64,000 nucleotides of DNA from Rhyzopertha dominica (taxonomy: Eukaryota > Arthropoda > Insecta > Coleoptera > Bostrichidae): assembly GCA_025024175.1 (NCBI GenBank), contig QCXZ01000075.1, positions 5,952,001-6,016,000 on the forward strand, given 5' to 3'. The notes below the pieces were generated by a model. The model was not told the origin of the DNA and did not search any database. It saw nothing but the letters and a program-made list of their open reading frames with translations. Of this stretch, positions 43,451 to 54,330 are shown piece after piece; positions within the stretch are counted from its first letter, which is position 1; each line of letters opens with the position of its first letter. Position numbers and translations under genes: made by a program.

Positions 43451-45672
43451 ATGGTGCCAGAAGTCAGATTAGGGAATTAGGGAATACAAAGACAGGGAAT
43501 TTTCTTAATTTTCTATGTATTTTTAACACCAAATTATTTTGCTCAAATGTATAAATTTTTCATTAGGCAGTAATATTTGTCTACACCCCAACATAAAATC
43601 TTTGCTAAATTTGTCAAATTAATCCTACAGAAGCAATGGAATTGTGATTTTCTTTTATGGGTTCTTTACCAGCATTCATTTAAATACTTATAATGATCTT
43701 TAGCTTTTTAAAACTATAAAAACTGTTCTCTGCATATAGAGGCGGCAGGTTATTTTTGCATTAAATTATTTTTTATAGCAATATCAATAACAATGGATCA
43801 ACTCTGTCTGTGAGTGTTTAACATAAGTTTTTGCCAGTTGCAATGATTGCTCTACTTCTTTAAATGGTTCTGGGGATCACTTTAAACGAATGCAATCTCA
43901 TTGGTATAAATAAAAATAATAATAGCGTATTACATGTTATATAACAATACACTTTGTTTTAACCTGTTTTGTATCGCTAATTTTTTATATACTGGACAAT
44001 ATTTATTTTTTCTTATAGTTTTACAATAGTTCAATTTACATTAAATAAAAATAAAACGTTGTTAAAGGTAATTTCATTATTTTAAAGAATTACAGGAGAA
44101 ATTTGTCAAAGAGTCTAGAGAGATCGCATGCCTTTATCTGGAACCACTGGCATGTTCTCTGCGTTGGGACTATAACTGCGGTGAGGAGACTTAATAAGCC
44201 GAACCAGCTGTAAGCAGGTTGTATTAACGCAGACGTAAATTTATTAACAAGTTGAACAGGTTGTAAAAAAAGAATAAATAGTGTAAGAAAATTTTACATG
44301 GTCAATCCAACAATTGCGCTATACTAGCACGCATACTTCTTATTAATTTTTCTAACATGTGTAGGAATCTAATTTTATTGTCCAAAAGGCTAACTAACAG
44401 CAAGACAGTGCAGCACACACAGTGGGCACAGTTAGGAAAGGAGATTTACCCTAAAAAACATTAGTGTTGTCAGGGTAGCAGGTGTAAGAACGAAAAAAAA
44501 GTTAGTACTCGATGGGAAATATAAAATGATATTATATAGCGGGAATAATATTTGGAATTGGTGAGGCTTTGGGCAGTATGCTAATAGGTGTGAAGTTGTA
44601 TATAAAAAAATTAAACGCGAAAAGCGAATCATGATTTTTTAGGGTCAGTTGTGATATATAGTTTATTATTTTTGTAACGCAAAACTTTGGCGATGTTTGA
44701 AGTTATATTAAGCAATATCAATAATTGTCATTTCCTTTGGCGCGGTTTAAAACAAACTGCACAAGGAATGCCAAAGGGACATTTTGCAATCCGTGATTGA
44801 CGACCTTGTTTTACTAGACGATGAACAAGTTTCGCATGTTTGTTTTGGCATATGCNACGTTCCGAGTNACTGAAGNATAACATATGGATAAACCTACATG
44901 ATAAACGATGCAGTTGTATTAGATGGTGTGTGTTCCAACAATAACAATACTGAAATAGGCAAAATCTTTGGCTGTTTAATAGTAGGTTTGCTCTTCTGTT
45001 CCTTTCTGTTTAAGAAAAGTGATATGACAATTTCCTGAATTGCAGATTTAACAACAACAAATTAGGAGTTACAACTGTAACTGTATTTTTGGAATGAGTT
45101 TGAACTATTTTACACAACAAATTGATGAATTGTAATGGTGGGTTGTCGGATTTGGTTTTGAGTAACAGGCGTGTGATTATGTTGGTCAATACGATGACGG
45201 TATTTTGCTTATTGATTGCCATCATTGTATATGACACTCTATAATCCGTGTTTGTCGGCAGTGTACTGGTCACCAAAGCTCACATCAAAAAGTATCCTCC
45301 TTAATTTAACAAAAACATAATAAACATGATCAAAAATACAAAGCACTTGCGTATATGTTGAACGTCAGCTAAAATCTGCTACCAGAAGTTTATGGTCTTT
45401 TGTGAATAGTAGTAGAGGACAATAATATCTCCCTAACGTTATGGAGTACGACGACAAATCCCTTTATAAGCTTCAATTTATCGCTGATGCTTTTGTTAAT
45501 TTTTCCCAATCTCCCTTTGCTGTTTCATCCTCTTTTGTTTCGCCACTAGTAGAAACTTCGGCAAACATGCATTATATTGTGCTTCCGTTTTAGCCTTGCC
45601 CCTCTCAGTTATTTTTAACTTATCCCTGCATTCATCCAATTTTCCCCAAGCATGTTCTGAATCTAAAATATG
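43451..45672. other. intron sequence, nothing recognised
   Basis: AT-rich with short frames only. N bases lie near 44856-44876. Confidence 0.4.
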
Positions 45673-45800
45673 TCCTATTTTCAAGAAAGGAAATAGAAAC
45701 CTTGTTACGAACTATAGACCCGTCGCAATTCTTTACAATTCTGGCAAAATTTTTTAGTTGGTTTTAAATGAAGTACCATATCAAATCTATTGAGGGAATA
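45673..45800 (+). pseudogene. short LINE reverse transcriptase fragment
   Basis: Reads PIFKKGNRNLVTNYRPVAIL and YNSGKIF, a stop, then LVLNEV. The FKKGxR...NYRPV motif belongs to the fingers region of Jockey-superfamily RTs. Nothing else of the element is attached. It lies in the intron of the ADAMTS-like gene. Confidence 0.7.
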
Positions 45801-47440
45801 AGGTTTTTCTTCCCAGCTATAAGTAATTAATATTTTAACCAACGCAAGTGCGTAAGTTCTTTTTATTGTATGTGACAAATGTATTCTTCTTATATAGATA
45901 TTGATTCTTGTTTATCTTAGCATATTAAGAAATAGTTAAAATTTTAAAGACATACCATTTAAATATTTTTTTAATTAACGTGAACCTGTTGCTCAGTTGA
46001 TGCAGCTGCAAAAACGTTTGGTTATTAAGTTTTTAGATAACCAAAACTACCCATGTTTTATTAGAATTAAAACAATTTTGATTGAGGATTTTTATGTTTA
46101 TAAGTTGATTTCCTAGTAATTTCAAGATGTATTCAAAACCTGTTTAAGTTACTTATTTACTGATTAATAAAATTAATAAAATTATCTTTAAAATTGAAGT
46201 ACATCAAATACTCTGAACAAGTTGCAGGATCAGACTATTTTCGAAAAAATAAAAAATCCAATATTTATATATCACCAACATTGGCAAAAAAATTGTTCTT
46301 GTTAAAAAGGGCAACTTTAGCGTCTTGTATTTCTATAATTTTAAATCGTGAATACTGAAGGTGTGTACAGCATGTTGGCGAAATTTAACGGAAAACAGAG
46401 CATTCTTATATACCAGCAGCTCTATAAGGCTGTTTATACGTACTACTCTAGATGGTTTATGCAGGATAACATCCGTATTTTTCATCCTATCGATTTGAGA
46501 TTTTCTATCTGAGCGCTTACATTATTTCTCTCGGGAGTTGTCGTACTTTTTCGAAATTCACGCTGACTTTGCAAAAAAAAATAAAAAGGTGCAAGAAAAA
46601 AATTAAGATTAAAACAAACAAAAAATAAGACGAGAGCACCAGAGATAATTTAATTTTGATACGTAAAACATTTGTTCTTTTCTTTATCGCAGCAAAAATA
46701 ATGAATTTTTGTTGCATCAAATTTAAACAATTTTAGCACCGAGGGAGTTAACCTTTATTGCGTTGCGGGGCGGAGCTTCGCGCTCGTAAACTATGCAGAT
46801 GTACCCCTTGTTGCAATCCTCTTATAAATTGCAGATGCATCATTGTGCTCGTAAATTATCTGTATTAATTGTCTTTTCTTAAAACTTTCACCACTTATGT
46901 TTTTATCACTAGGGAAATCTTAGATGCTACTCGAAGGTTTTAGTTTTTAATACACGAGCGGAAAGGGTATTTTTGGGGGTTNAAACAGGAAAATTGCTAT
47001 ATATAGGTGTGTGNAATATATTTTGCATTCATTGTGCAAGGGCAGAGAACAACCCCAGTGCAGAGCACAGATGCACACTTGAATGGAATCCGATATAATT
47101 GCTAAAAGTTTCAAAGTATTGATGTGCACGGACTGAAGTATGTAAAACTGATAGGTGACGGCGACAGACTTCTGACTGCAAAACCTTACGGACCACAATA
47201 ACTAGTTCGAGAAATGCACAAACCATCTGCTGAGAAACTGTCTCAGAATTGCATCAAAGGGCAAAAAGTCGTTTAAGTTCGACAAAAAAATAAGGTTTAC
47301 CTCTAAAGCTGCGGAAAAGTTTGAAATCTAAACATAGATCGCATGAGAGGAGCAATAAAGAAAGACCTAAATTTCAGGAAAACAGAGGATGTTTCGTTTG
47401 ATGAACAATTGACAGGATTATCTAGAGACACTGAAAATTG
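45801..47440. other. intron sequence, nothing recognised
   Basis: No coding similarity; N bases near 46982 and 47014. Confidence 0.4.
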
Positions 47441-48110
47441 CCCAAGGCAATGTATTTGGTGAATATAAAAATTGTGAAAACTACTTTTGCACAGAACCAA
47501 AACCAAACGAAGAGAACTTCATTTCTGAGATGGACGAATGTGGTTTGCTTTGCGATTAACTGACATGCTCTAAAAGATTAGTGCAAAATGTTCATAACCT
47601 TTTATTAAACATGACTAGCAACGCAACAGAGACAAATAATTCATCCAAAAATTGCCAAACGAACCCCCGGAAATTTTACAAAAAAAAAAGATACGAGCCG
47701 TATTCCTAAGCGGAAACGAGATAAAGCTTGTAGAAGACTTTTCGCAGATGATCAACCACAAAAACAAAACAAGTCTGTTGGTCCCGATTCAGATCATGGG
47801 TAAGTCAACAGTGAATCTGATGAAGAAGATGTCATCGATGATGACTATAAAGAGCAGCAAATGGGAGATCTGCTTTCAAAAACTTCAACATGATTTGATA
47901 AGATAGAAAAAGATAGCATAGGTCAATCTGCTAATCTGAGGTGGTTCCAAGAGCGATCATATAGATTAACTGCTTCCGATATTGGTCGTGTTGTATTTCG
48001 CCGGAATCCCAATACCTATGACATTCTTGCTAATAATTTTGTTCATTCTCCCTTCAAAGGCAATAAAATACGCGTTCGGACAGTGATAATGAAGACTTGC
48101 CAAAAAAGAT
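47441..48110 (+). pseudogene. TE-type protein relic with YqaJ-like exonuclease region
   Basis: The first part reads NVFGEYKNCENYFCTEPKPN and ENFISEMDECGLLCD, a TAA, then CSKRLVQNVHNLLLNMTSNA; these resemble a region found in multi-copy insect proteins of transposon origin. After a gap, an acidic segment (SDEEDVIDDDYKEQQ) leads to SANLRWFQERSYRLTASDIG and RVVFRRNPNT, which fits the start of YqaJ-type (lambda-exonuclease-like) nuclease domains with their W...R...RLTAS motif. The catalytic acidic residues further on are missing. Several shifts and stops. Assignment is from motif memory. Confidence 0.55.
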
Positions 48111-48872
48111 TGAAACTTCAACTTGATTTAAAATTAAAAACTGTGGTTTATTTGTGCACTGCAATCACCAAAATATATTAACAGTAACTGTCATTTGTCT
48201 ACATTACTTTACAGAAGCGAAAATATTTTTTTATGATTTTGTTTAAATTTTAACCAGCTTCTCCCTTTATGTACATAAACATCGCCGATTAGTATTATTG
48301 ACAGTAAAAATTCACGTTTCTGAGTTTTTCAAATATATTNACAAACAAAATCTATCTTGATTGTATTTTATAATAAAACATACTATTACTTACTTTACTT
48401 TCTTTAAATTTTGATAAAAGTATTTATTCGTCAAAAAAGTAAAGGGTACAAGTCAGAGTTGTAAGAATGTAATAAATTTATTTGGTGTAAAATTAATTAC
48501 ACTTAATTCAATTGAATTGAAAAAAAGAGTTTCACCAGAAAAAGTAACTTTTGCCCAAATGGTAAATTAGCGTGCTCATAAACGGTTGATCTGTGTGCAA
48601 TATGCTGTCAATACTAGAGTGACAGGTTAGGGGTCAAAACTTATCTTGCAGAGCTGCAATATAGTGACAGGCTTTGTCACATCCACGTGGACTAATTATG
48701 TTACCGCCCTAAACATTTTACTTGGCCCAAAACGTATGAACAGCCGTATCTTTTTTAGGTGAGCCGAACTTCAAACTATAATTTTCATTCAAATACTATC
48801 AGAAAAAAATTCTGGTATTTTATGATTATAATGTTTCTGCTTCTTTTCCTGTTTATTTTTAATAGTAGGTAC
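48111..48872. other. intron sequence next to the ADAMTS-like exon
   Basis: AT-rich, nothing recognised; one N near 48340. Confidence 0.4.
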
Positions 48873-49016
48873 CTGATTTGTTATGGGATTCCTCATAACC
48901 GAGGTCATGTTCGTGGTTCTGTGGTGGACTAATCTTCAGCGGCTTGACAAATTCCGTATCCAATGGGTGCCCCAGATCGTCCAGGTGACTAGTTTCTATC
49001 AACTTCTTCCTCCCAT
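48873..49016 (-). CDS. probable ADAMTS-like exon (5' of three)
   Basis: 144 bp bounded by a CTGTGTTACAG acceptor above 49016 and a GTACCT donor below 48873 on the minus strand. One frame is open: GRKKLIETSHLDDLGHPLDT, EFVKPLKISPPQNHEHDLGY, EESHNKS. It starts after two bases and ends with one base of a codon, which fits the two-base start of the exon at 42590. Phase match, clean splice sites and protein-like composition support a host exon from the N-terminal part of the prodomain or its linker. The sequence itself has no diagnostic motif, so the link to the ADAMTS-like gene rests on phase, strand and position. Confidence 0.6.
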
Positions 49017-49564
49017 CTGTAACACAGAAAATTGCGCTTTAGTATGCGAGGACGCGAGCCAAGCAGTCTAGATATAACGTGAGATAATAAACGCATGGTC
49101 GTAAAATAATGCTTTACACAGTGGCGTATCTGTAGGCTTACTAAAGAAGGTGCAAGAGCGTTCATTTCTGAAAGACAATACGTTCTGAAATTGATACAGA
49201 TTATGAATATTTTCTTATTATTATTTGAGTTTGATTATAAGTAAAATAAGAGCACAGTGTGGTTTTTAATTCTTATTAAACTATAATGAAAATACCCTAA
49301 CGACAAGATATTTTCCTCACCAGATCTTCGGCGGAAGTGGAGACGCGTCAACAAAACGTCCTTACTTGAATTTTGCGCTTGATTGAATTCCTTATCTACT
49401 TCGTTCAAACAATGTCGATTGGTAAGTATATCTTGTAAAACTGTATCGCTAAGGGCGAGATTTATTTAGTAGCCGATTCATACTGCACCGTTGCTAAAAT
49501 ATAATTAAGACAAAACTGGCAATGTAGATGCATGTTTTAGGAACCAGTATGAAAGTAATCTTAT
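49017..49564. other. intron sequence, nothing recognised
   Basis: No coding similarity or repeat structure seen. Confidence 0.4.
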
Positions 49565-49735
49565 CTAATAGCAATTAAACAATTAAATATAAAATAATAA
49601 CCTTTTGAAAATAAATAAAAAAAATTATAAATTGTGTTGTGTTATAGTGAACAGGTTACAAAGTGTTGTTTCTAGCAGTAGAATAATTGAAGAGCTTGCT
49701 GATGGTCTTCAGGAGCATTACATATACTGATCCAA
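49565..49735 (+). repeat. left copy of a diverged repeat flanking the LINE
   Basis: TTGTGTTGTGTTATAGTGAA, then GTTACAAAGTGTTGTTT and GGTCTTCAGGAGCA match 51268-51450 with many substitutions (roughly 75 percent by eye). The LINE at 49740-51110 lies between the two copies. Confidence 0.65.
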
Positions 49736-49739
49736 AGGC

Positions 49740-50985
49740 TTACCTCCTTTGTGGATAAGTTTAATCTTATTCATATGGCGCAGCATGGATGCAGGAGCAA
49801 TTTGTCGACAATGCTGGCCATTAAATCCTTTATTTCGCAAATTATAAATGAAATTGATCGTGGAGGATGCCCAGTTGGTGTATTTTGCGATCTAACTAGA
49901 GCTTTCGACTGTGTCAACCATGCATTGTTGTTAGGCAAATTGGCCTCTTATGGCATACGCGGAAACACCTATAGATGGATTGAGTCCTATCTGTCGGAAA
50001 GGAGCCCATACGTAGNAATTAAATCTTGTTCCAATGGTCTCGGGAACGTTGGTTACTTGNGAATTCTAAATACTAGCATGGGAGTACCCTAGGGATCAGT
50101 TCTTGGCCCTATGCTATTTCTCCTATACATAAACGATTTACCTGGAATAGAACCAACTCAACGTATAATTATGTATGCAGATGATACGTCTATACTATTG
50201 AGCAGACCGCAATCAATTAATTACTGTGAGAGGCTACTGAACAAAATTAATGAGTGGTTTACCTACAATGATCTCTATCTTAATGCTAAAAAAACGGGCT
50301 TCCTTCATTTTCATACAAAAAAGAACAGGAACTTGCATACGCCCGCCCTGCGGATAGTTGATGTGCCTATTCAAAAAATGTCACCATTAAATTTCTTGGC
50401 GTGATGCTAGACGAAAATATGTCATGGGGTCCCCACTGCTCTGCATTGAGCGGGAATTTGAACACGATCTGTTATCAGATGAGAAACTTAGCCCGAGTGG
50501 TTGATAAGAACGTTCTGCGTTTATTTTATTTTGGACAGGTCGAAGCGAGACTTTCTTATGGTATTCTTTTCTGGGGGAGTTCAACTTTTGCACAAGGGGT
50601 CTTTAAGGCTCAGAAACGAATAATACGAGCCTAGGTGGGTCTATTTCCTCAGGAGTCTTGCCGTTCTTTTTTCAAAGAGCTTAGAATACTTACAGTTCCG
50701 GGTCTGTGTTGTTTACAACTTCTTATACATATATACAAAAATAAAAGCAAATATATTACTGGTAGCGACTGTCATGACCATCTGACTCGAGGGCGTAATG
50801 ATTTGCGGATTCCTGCACACCGACTAAATCTAACGCATGAGTCTACCATAGTGGCAGGCGTACAATTGTTCAATCAACTACCGACCAGGGTTAGACACAC
50901 AAACTCACTTCCATATTTTAAAAAGTATGTAAAAACCATAATCATAGACTTGACTTTGTATGATGTTATCGAGTTCAAAATCTGA
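49740..50985 (+). pseudogene. Jockey-like LINE, RT to C-terminus, lightly damaged
   Basis: RT motifs: DKFNLIHMAQHGCRSNLSTM; motif A VGVFCDLTRAFDCVNHALLL; GIRGNTYRWIESYLSERSPY; motif B GVP-stop-GSVLGPMLFLLYINDL, the stop being TAG at about 50091 in place of the usual glutamine codon; intact catalytic IIMYADDTSILLS. A one-base shift near 50395 leads to LDENMSWGPHCSAL, LFYFGQVEARLSYGILFWGS and KAQKRIIRA, a TAG at about 50632, then SCRSFFKELRILTVPG, IPAHRLNLTHESTIVAG and YDVIEFKI ending near 50985. Few lesions over 1.2 kb suggest a fairly recent copy. The endonuclease and motifs before A are absent. Confidence 0.87.
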
Positions 50986-51110
50986 TTTGTCTTTGTTGCA
51001 TTTTATTGAATTATAACTTTTTATTACATTATATATATCATATATTTTTGACTTGTTCTACATTTATTGTAAATCTTATAGAACTAAATAAAATAAATTA
51101 AAAAAAAATA
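50986..51110 (+). other. 3' untranslated region and A-rich tail of the LINE
   Basis: AT-rich sequence ending in ACTAAATAAAATAAATT and an A run, consistent with a LINE 3' end. Confidence 0.6.
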
Positions 51111-51267
51111 AATTAGTAAACTTTGACTATACAGATGCCTCTTTAACTTGTGTGCAGTAACATCATTTTTTTCAGAAATATATTACCATGCAAACCCAAT
51201 TAGGTACAGCACGCAGTCATTTTGCTAGTAATAAAAAACATGTCCAGGTTAAACGCTGTAATTATAA

Positions 51268-51450
51268 AATTAGCAATTATATATAAAATAACAACCCTTT
51301 GTAAAACTTCATTTTGAAAAATAAATTATAATTATAATTTGTGTTGTGTTATAACACTATAGTGAATAGCCTACAAAACGTTGTTTATAGTAGCAGACTG
51401 ACAAACTACCGATGAGAAGCGCTTTCTGTTGGTCTTCAGTAGCACTGCAT
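51268..51450 (+). repeat. right copy of the diverged flanking repeat
   Basis: Counterpart of 49565-49735; continues directly into the SINE-like segment. Confidence 0.65.
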
Positions 51451-51461
51451 GTTAACAATAT

Positions 51462-51600
51462 ACATGCCACTTTAACTTGTGTGCAGTAACAGCACATTTG
51501 ACCAGCGTTCAAAAGGTCCCGGGTTCGATTCTCGTTCAAAGTTGGCAATATTTTTTCAGACCCAATTAGGTACTTATAATCATCACATTCAGGCAATAAA
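51462..51600 (+). mobile_element. tRNA-derived SINE-like segment
   Basis: AGCACATTTGACCAGCGTTC followed by AAAAGGTCCCGGGTTCGATT has the shape of a tRNA-related head, with a B box GGTTCGATTCT at 51522-51532. The A box region (GTGCAGTAACAGCAC) is eroded. The flanks ACTTTAACTTGTGTGCAGTA and ACCCAATTAGGTAC recur at 51131-51210 around a deletion of the B box part, so a second, damaged copy lies nearby. Confidence 0.6.
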
Positions 51601-52045
51601 TAATTTTGATCATTATAAAAACGTTACTTGACGTTATTATGACAAAAGTATAGAGAGAAACCTGTGCTTTAAAACCATATATTATAAAAACCAGCATTGT
51701 TTCGAACAAACTAATAGAATTAGTTAAATTACCAAAAACCGGCCCATAGCTCAGTATAATAGCGATGAGTTAGATGACGCACTTAATGTAAGTTTCTTTG
51801 AAGGTCTATCAATAGAGAAAGCTACTCACTGTTCTTTACTATGAAGCAAATACGATTTGGTTTTAAGAGAATTGCATAATGCAGCAAGCATATTAAACAG
51901 ATTTCGTTACTTTATTGAATTATCTTTCAAATATCAAGGCATGAGGTTTCAGTCCATTTTAATAATAGTCCCGTCATATTCTAGGGAAGTGGAAGCAGAC
52001 CAAAACATGTCATAACAGAATTAAGTTTGATATTAGAAAAATATA
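51601..52045. other. AT-rich spacer
   Basis: GCCCATAGCTCAGT at 51743 resembles a tRNA A box but no B box follows; otherwise nothing recognised. Confidence 0.4.
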
Positions 52046-53376
52046 ATATCGCACGTCCGGTGCAACAACGACGCAACTGCAAAAATGACAAATGTTGAGG
52101 GCAGCAAAAACAAAATTCTCATTTTACATTAAAGAAAATTTTGGTAGTTAGAAGTAGTTTTTTGACATTTTATGGGTACCAAAAGGAATCCTGTAATATC
52201 TTACATTGGGTTACATGCAATGTTGGTCCTCAATTCGAATTTGTACTAAAACTTTTTAATTTATTGTACTTCATAGTTCCACTTACGTCATTGTTGCACC
52301 AGCATTTGATGGGTTATTCATTACGTGTTTGCACTTACGTTAATTATTACTCACAAAATTTCTGGTTTTTATTGAGTCCATGGGCCTTATAATGAATATT
52401 ATTTGGCGAAAATAACATTTATTTGGATCAAAAAACGCAAGAAACTGGTACAAAAACAGTATTAATTCAACTCTCTTAACATATTGAATTGTAAAATGGT
52501 TCATAGAACTTAGGAATAATGTTTTTGCGAAGCAGTTCTCTCAGATCTTTGTTTTTATTTTCGGTGATTTGGAGTTTAGAGCGGTAAGCTGGTTTCAGGG
52601 TTGTTGCAGATACCCAATTCAGATCCAAAGATTCTTCTGTTCCAGATGTAGAACTTGATTGCCTGGTTTTTCTGGTAGAATTAGAGGTACTAGGTCGTCT
52701 ACATGAAGTGCTGATTGGAGCCGACTTCCATTCTACATCTTTTTTATAGCTGGTTTTGTAATAGTAGACATTGGACCCTTTAACAAAACGCAATATCTTT
52801 ATCTGTGCAAGCTTAATTGCTTCACCCTCAGAATTCCTAAGGTGATTAAAGCTTATTTCATCAGCCAATGCCTTTAGGCCGTAAAAATGAGTGTAGTCCA
52901 TTTTCTTCACCTTAAAAGGATTTCCTTTCTTCTTGGCTGTTCTGATTACGGAGACATACTGATCTGGTACGTATATTGGTCCCGACTTTTTATTCCTTTT
53001 TAGAGATTTCTCGATCACGCTATGCACGGCGTAATGGACTGTATCTGTAAATTTGTCACCGCATAAAGGTACATTGANTTTATAAATCTGAAAGGATAGA
53101 AAACAGTGTGTTGCAAATACGTCGTTGTTGCACTAAGCACATCACTAACACAAATAACAAAACGCAACTAACGCATGTGTCATTGTTGCCCCGATTTGAC
53201 GGCAACAAAAGGCTGGAAATCAAAACGCCGTAAGTTCCCTCTATCGGTTATATGTGAAACTACAATTACGTCGTTTTTCCACTAGATAGAGCGACTTATT
53301 TTACATCTATGGGTTTTAAAAGTTCAAAATCACAAAAAATTACAGTTACGTCGTTGTTGCACCGGAGGTGCGATAT
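52046..53376 (-). mobile_element. TIR-bounded DNA element with subterminal repeats and an unfamiliar ORF
   Basis: The left end ATATCGCACGTCCGGTGC, followed by AACAACGACGCAACTG, matches the inverted right end at 53340-53376 over about 35 bp. The string ACGTCGTTGTTGCAC, or one-base variants, also recurs inside, at about 52284, 53113, 53164 and 53267 in addition to the two ends. Repeated subterminal motifs are typical transposase-binding sites of DNA transposons. A target duplication could not be fixed because the flanks are ATAT-rich. The only frame is the minus-strand one described next. Confidence 0.72.
52476..53087 (-). CDS. uncharacterised TE-encoded protein (exon)
   Basis: Open from a splice-acceptor-like TCCTTTCAG at 53088 down to the TAG at 52476 (about 203 codons); no true ATG at the 5' end, so an upstream exon is likely. 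It begins with PLCGDKFTDTVHYAVHSVIE, continues KKSGPIYVPDQYVSVIRTAK, FKVKKMDYTHFYGLKALADE, RNSEGEAIKLAQIKILRFVK and NVYYYKTSYKKDVEW, then a serine/arginine-rich segment (RRPSTSNSTRKTRQSSSTSG) and a basic C-terminus. No transposase motif is visible. I recall similar proteins as multi-copy uncharacterised genes in arthropods but cannot name a family. The frame has no stops (one N near 53078). It may be an accessory DNA-binding protein of a larger element. Confidence 0.6.
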   Translation of the reverse strand: MYKXNVPLCGDKFTDTVHYAVHSVIEKSLKRNKKSGPIYVPDQYVSVIRTAKKKGNPFKVKKMDYTHFYGLKALADEISFNHLRNSEGEAIKLAQIKILRFVKGSNVYYYKTSYKKDVEWKSAPISTSCRRPSTSNSTRKTRQSSSTSGTEESLDLNWVSATTLKPAYRSKLQITENKNKDLRELLRKNIIPKFYEPFYNSIC

Positions 53377-53654
53377 ATAAAAATAAAAAATCAATATAAT
53401 TTTTACTGCAACTAAGAGATGATAGCAGAAAAATACTATGCGGTAAAACAAGCAACGCAATTTTAGATTTTTTTATATTTCTGGACTTGGGCTCTTTTAT
53501 GATCGAAATATCTGAAAACCTCCACTCATTTCAAGGTAATATTAATGTTTTGATTATACCATTCACAAGTTTTAAATAAAATAAGATTGTATTGTAATCA
53601 AATTGTAATGAAAAAAATTCTAACCACAATTCAAAGGGAATTTTGATAAAGTTA
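53377..53654. other. AT-rich spacer
   Basis: Nothing recognised. Confidence 0.4.
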
Positions 53655-53897
53655 TATTCTACAATAGTTGGTAAAGGCAAAGTTGCTGCATCTACAATCT
53701 GTTTTTTATGTTGTATCTTAGATAAGTTAATTTTCCATTATCAAAAGCCAACTTTGAAAAGGAACTCAAATATATCAAGAATGTTGCGGTTCATAATGGG
53801 TACTCTAGTAAAACAGTAGCAAATGTACTTAGGAAGATACAGCACAAAAAACAGATTGTAGGTGCAATCACTTTGTCTTTACCAACTACTATAGAAT
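53655..53897. repeat. inverted duplication around a coding relic
   Basis: About 53655-53720 is the reverse complement of about 53833-53897 (CAGATTGTAGATGCAG against CAGATTGTAGGTGCAAT, with flanks), separated by about 112 bases. The right arm lies inside the Penelope-like relic at 53745-54330, so the left arm is an inverted copy of part of its frame. Confidence 0.8.
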
Positions 53898-54330
53898 TCC
53901 CAAAGGATTAGAACGCATCCTAAAACCTTTTGGTTTAAAACTGGCTTTTAATGCCAATAATACTATCAAAAATCCTTTGGTAAGAGGAAAAGGACAAAGC
54001 GAACATATATCAAATACAATGTAGTAGTTGTAATGTTAAACAAATTTAAAGAGCATTTCAGGTTTAGGGGGTTTGAGGGGTCAAGTGTCGCCCAATATAT
54101 TCAAGACATATCTCACCACATAACTTTCAAAAGCAAGTTAAACAGAACTTTTAACAACACGGAACTGCATGCCCTTAAAAGCGTCTTTATTCAAAGGAAC
54201 AAAGATGTAGACCCGATTCCAAGATCCGCGTTGTTTGAACTAATTATCCTCCGATTAATCGGCACAGACATTGAAGAAGTCCTTTATTCTACTGAAGATG
54301 GCAGCTTAGCTGCCGAAATACGTATTTAGG
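53745..54330 (+). pseudogene. Penelope-like C-terminal relic (linker and endonuclease remnant)
   Basis: Reads FEKELKYIKNVAVHNGYSSK, VANVLRKIQHKKQIV, then after a shift YYRIPKGLERILKPFGLKLA and FNANNTIKNPL. This order matches the linker that precedes a GIY-YIG endonuclease in several retroelement proteins. A broken CSSCN and a FKEHFRF fragment (about 54005-54065) could be what is left of the nuclease; the YIG box itself is missing. The downstream open frame to 54329 is unrecognised. Confidence is limited because the key motif is absent. Confidence 0.4.

Noticed and set aside
51743..51765. GCCCATAGCTCAGT, similar to a tRNA A box
   Set aside because: No B box or cloverleaf follows at the right distance, so no tRNA gene or SINE was called.
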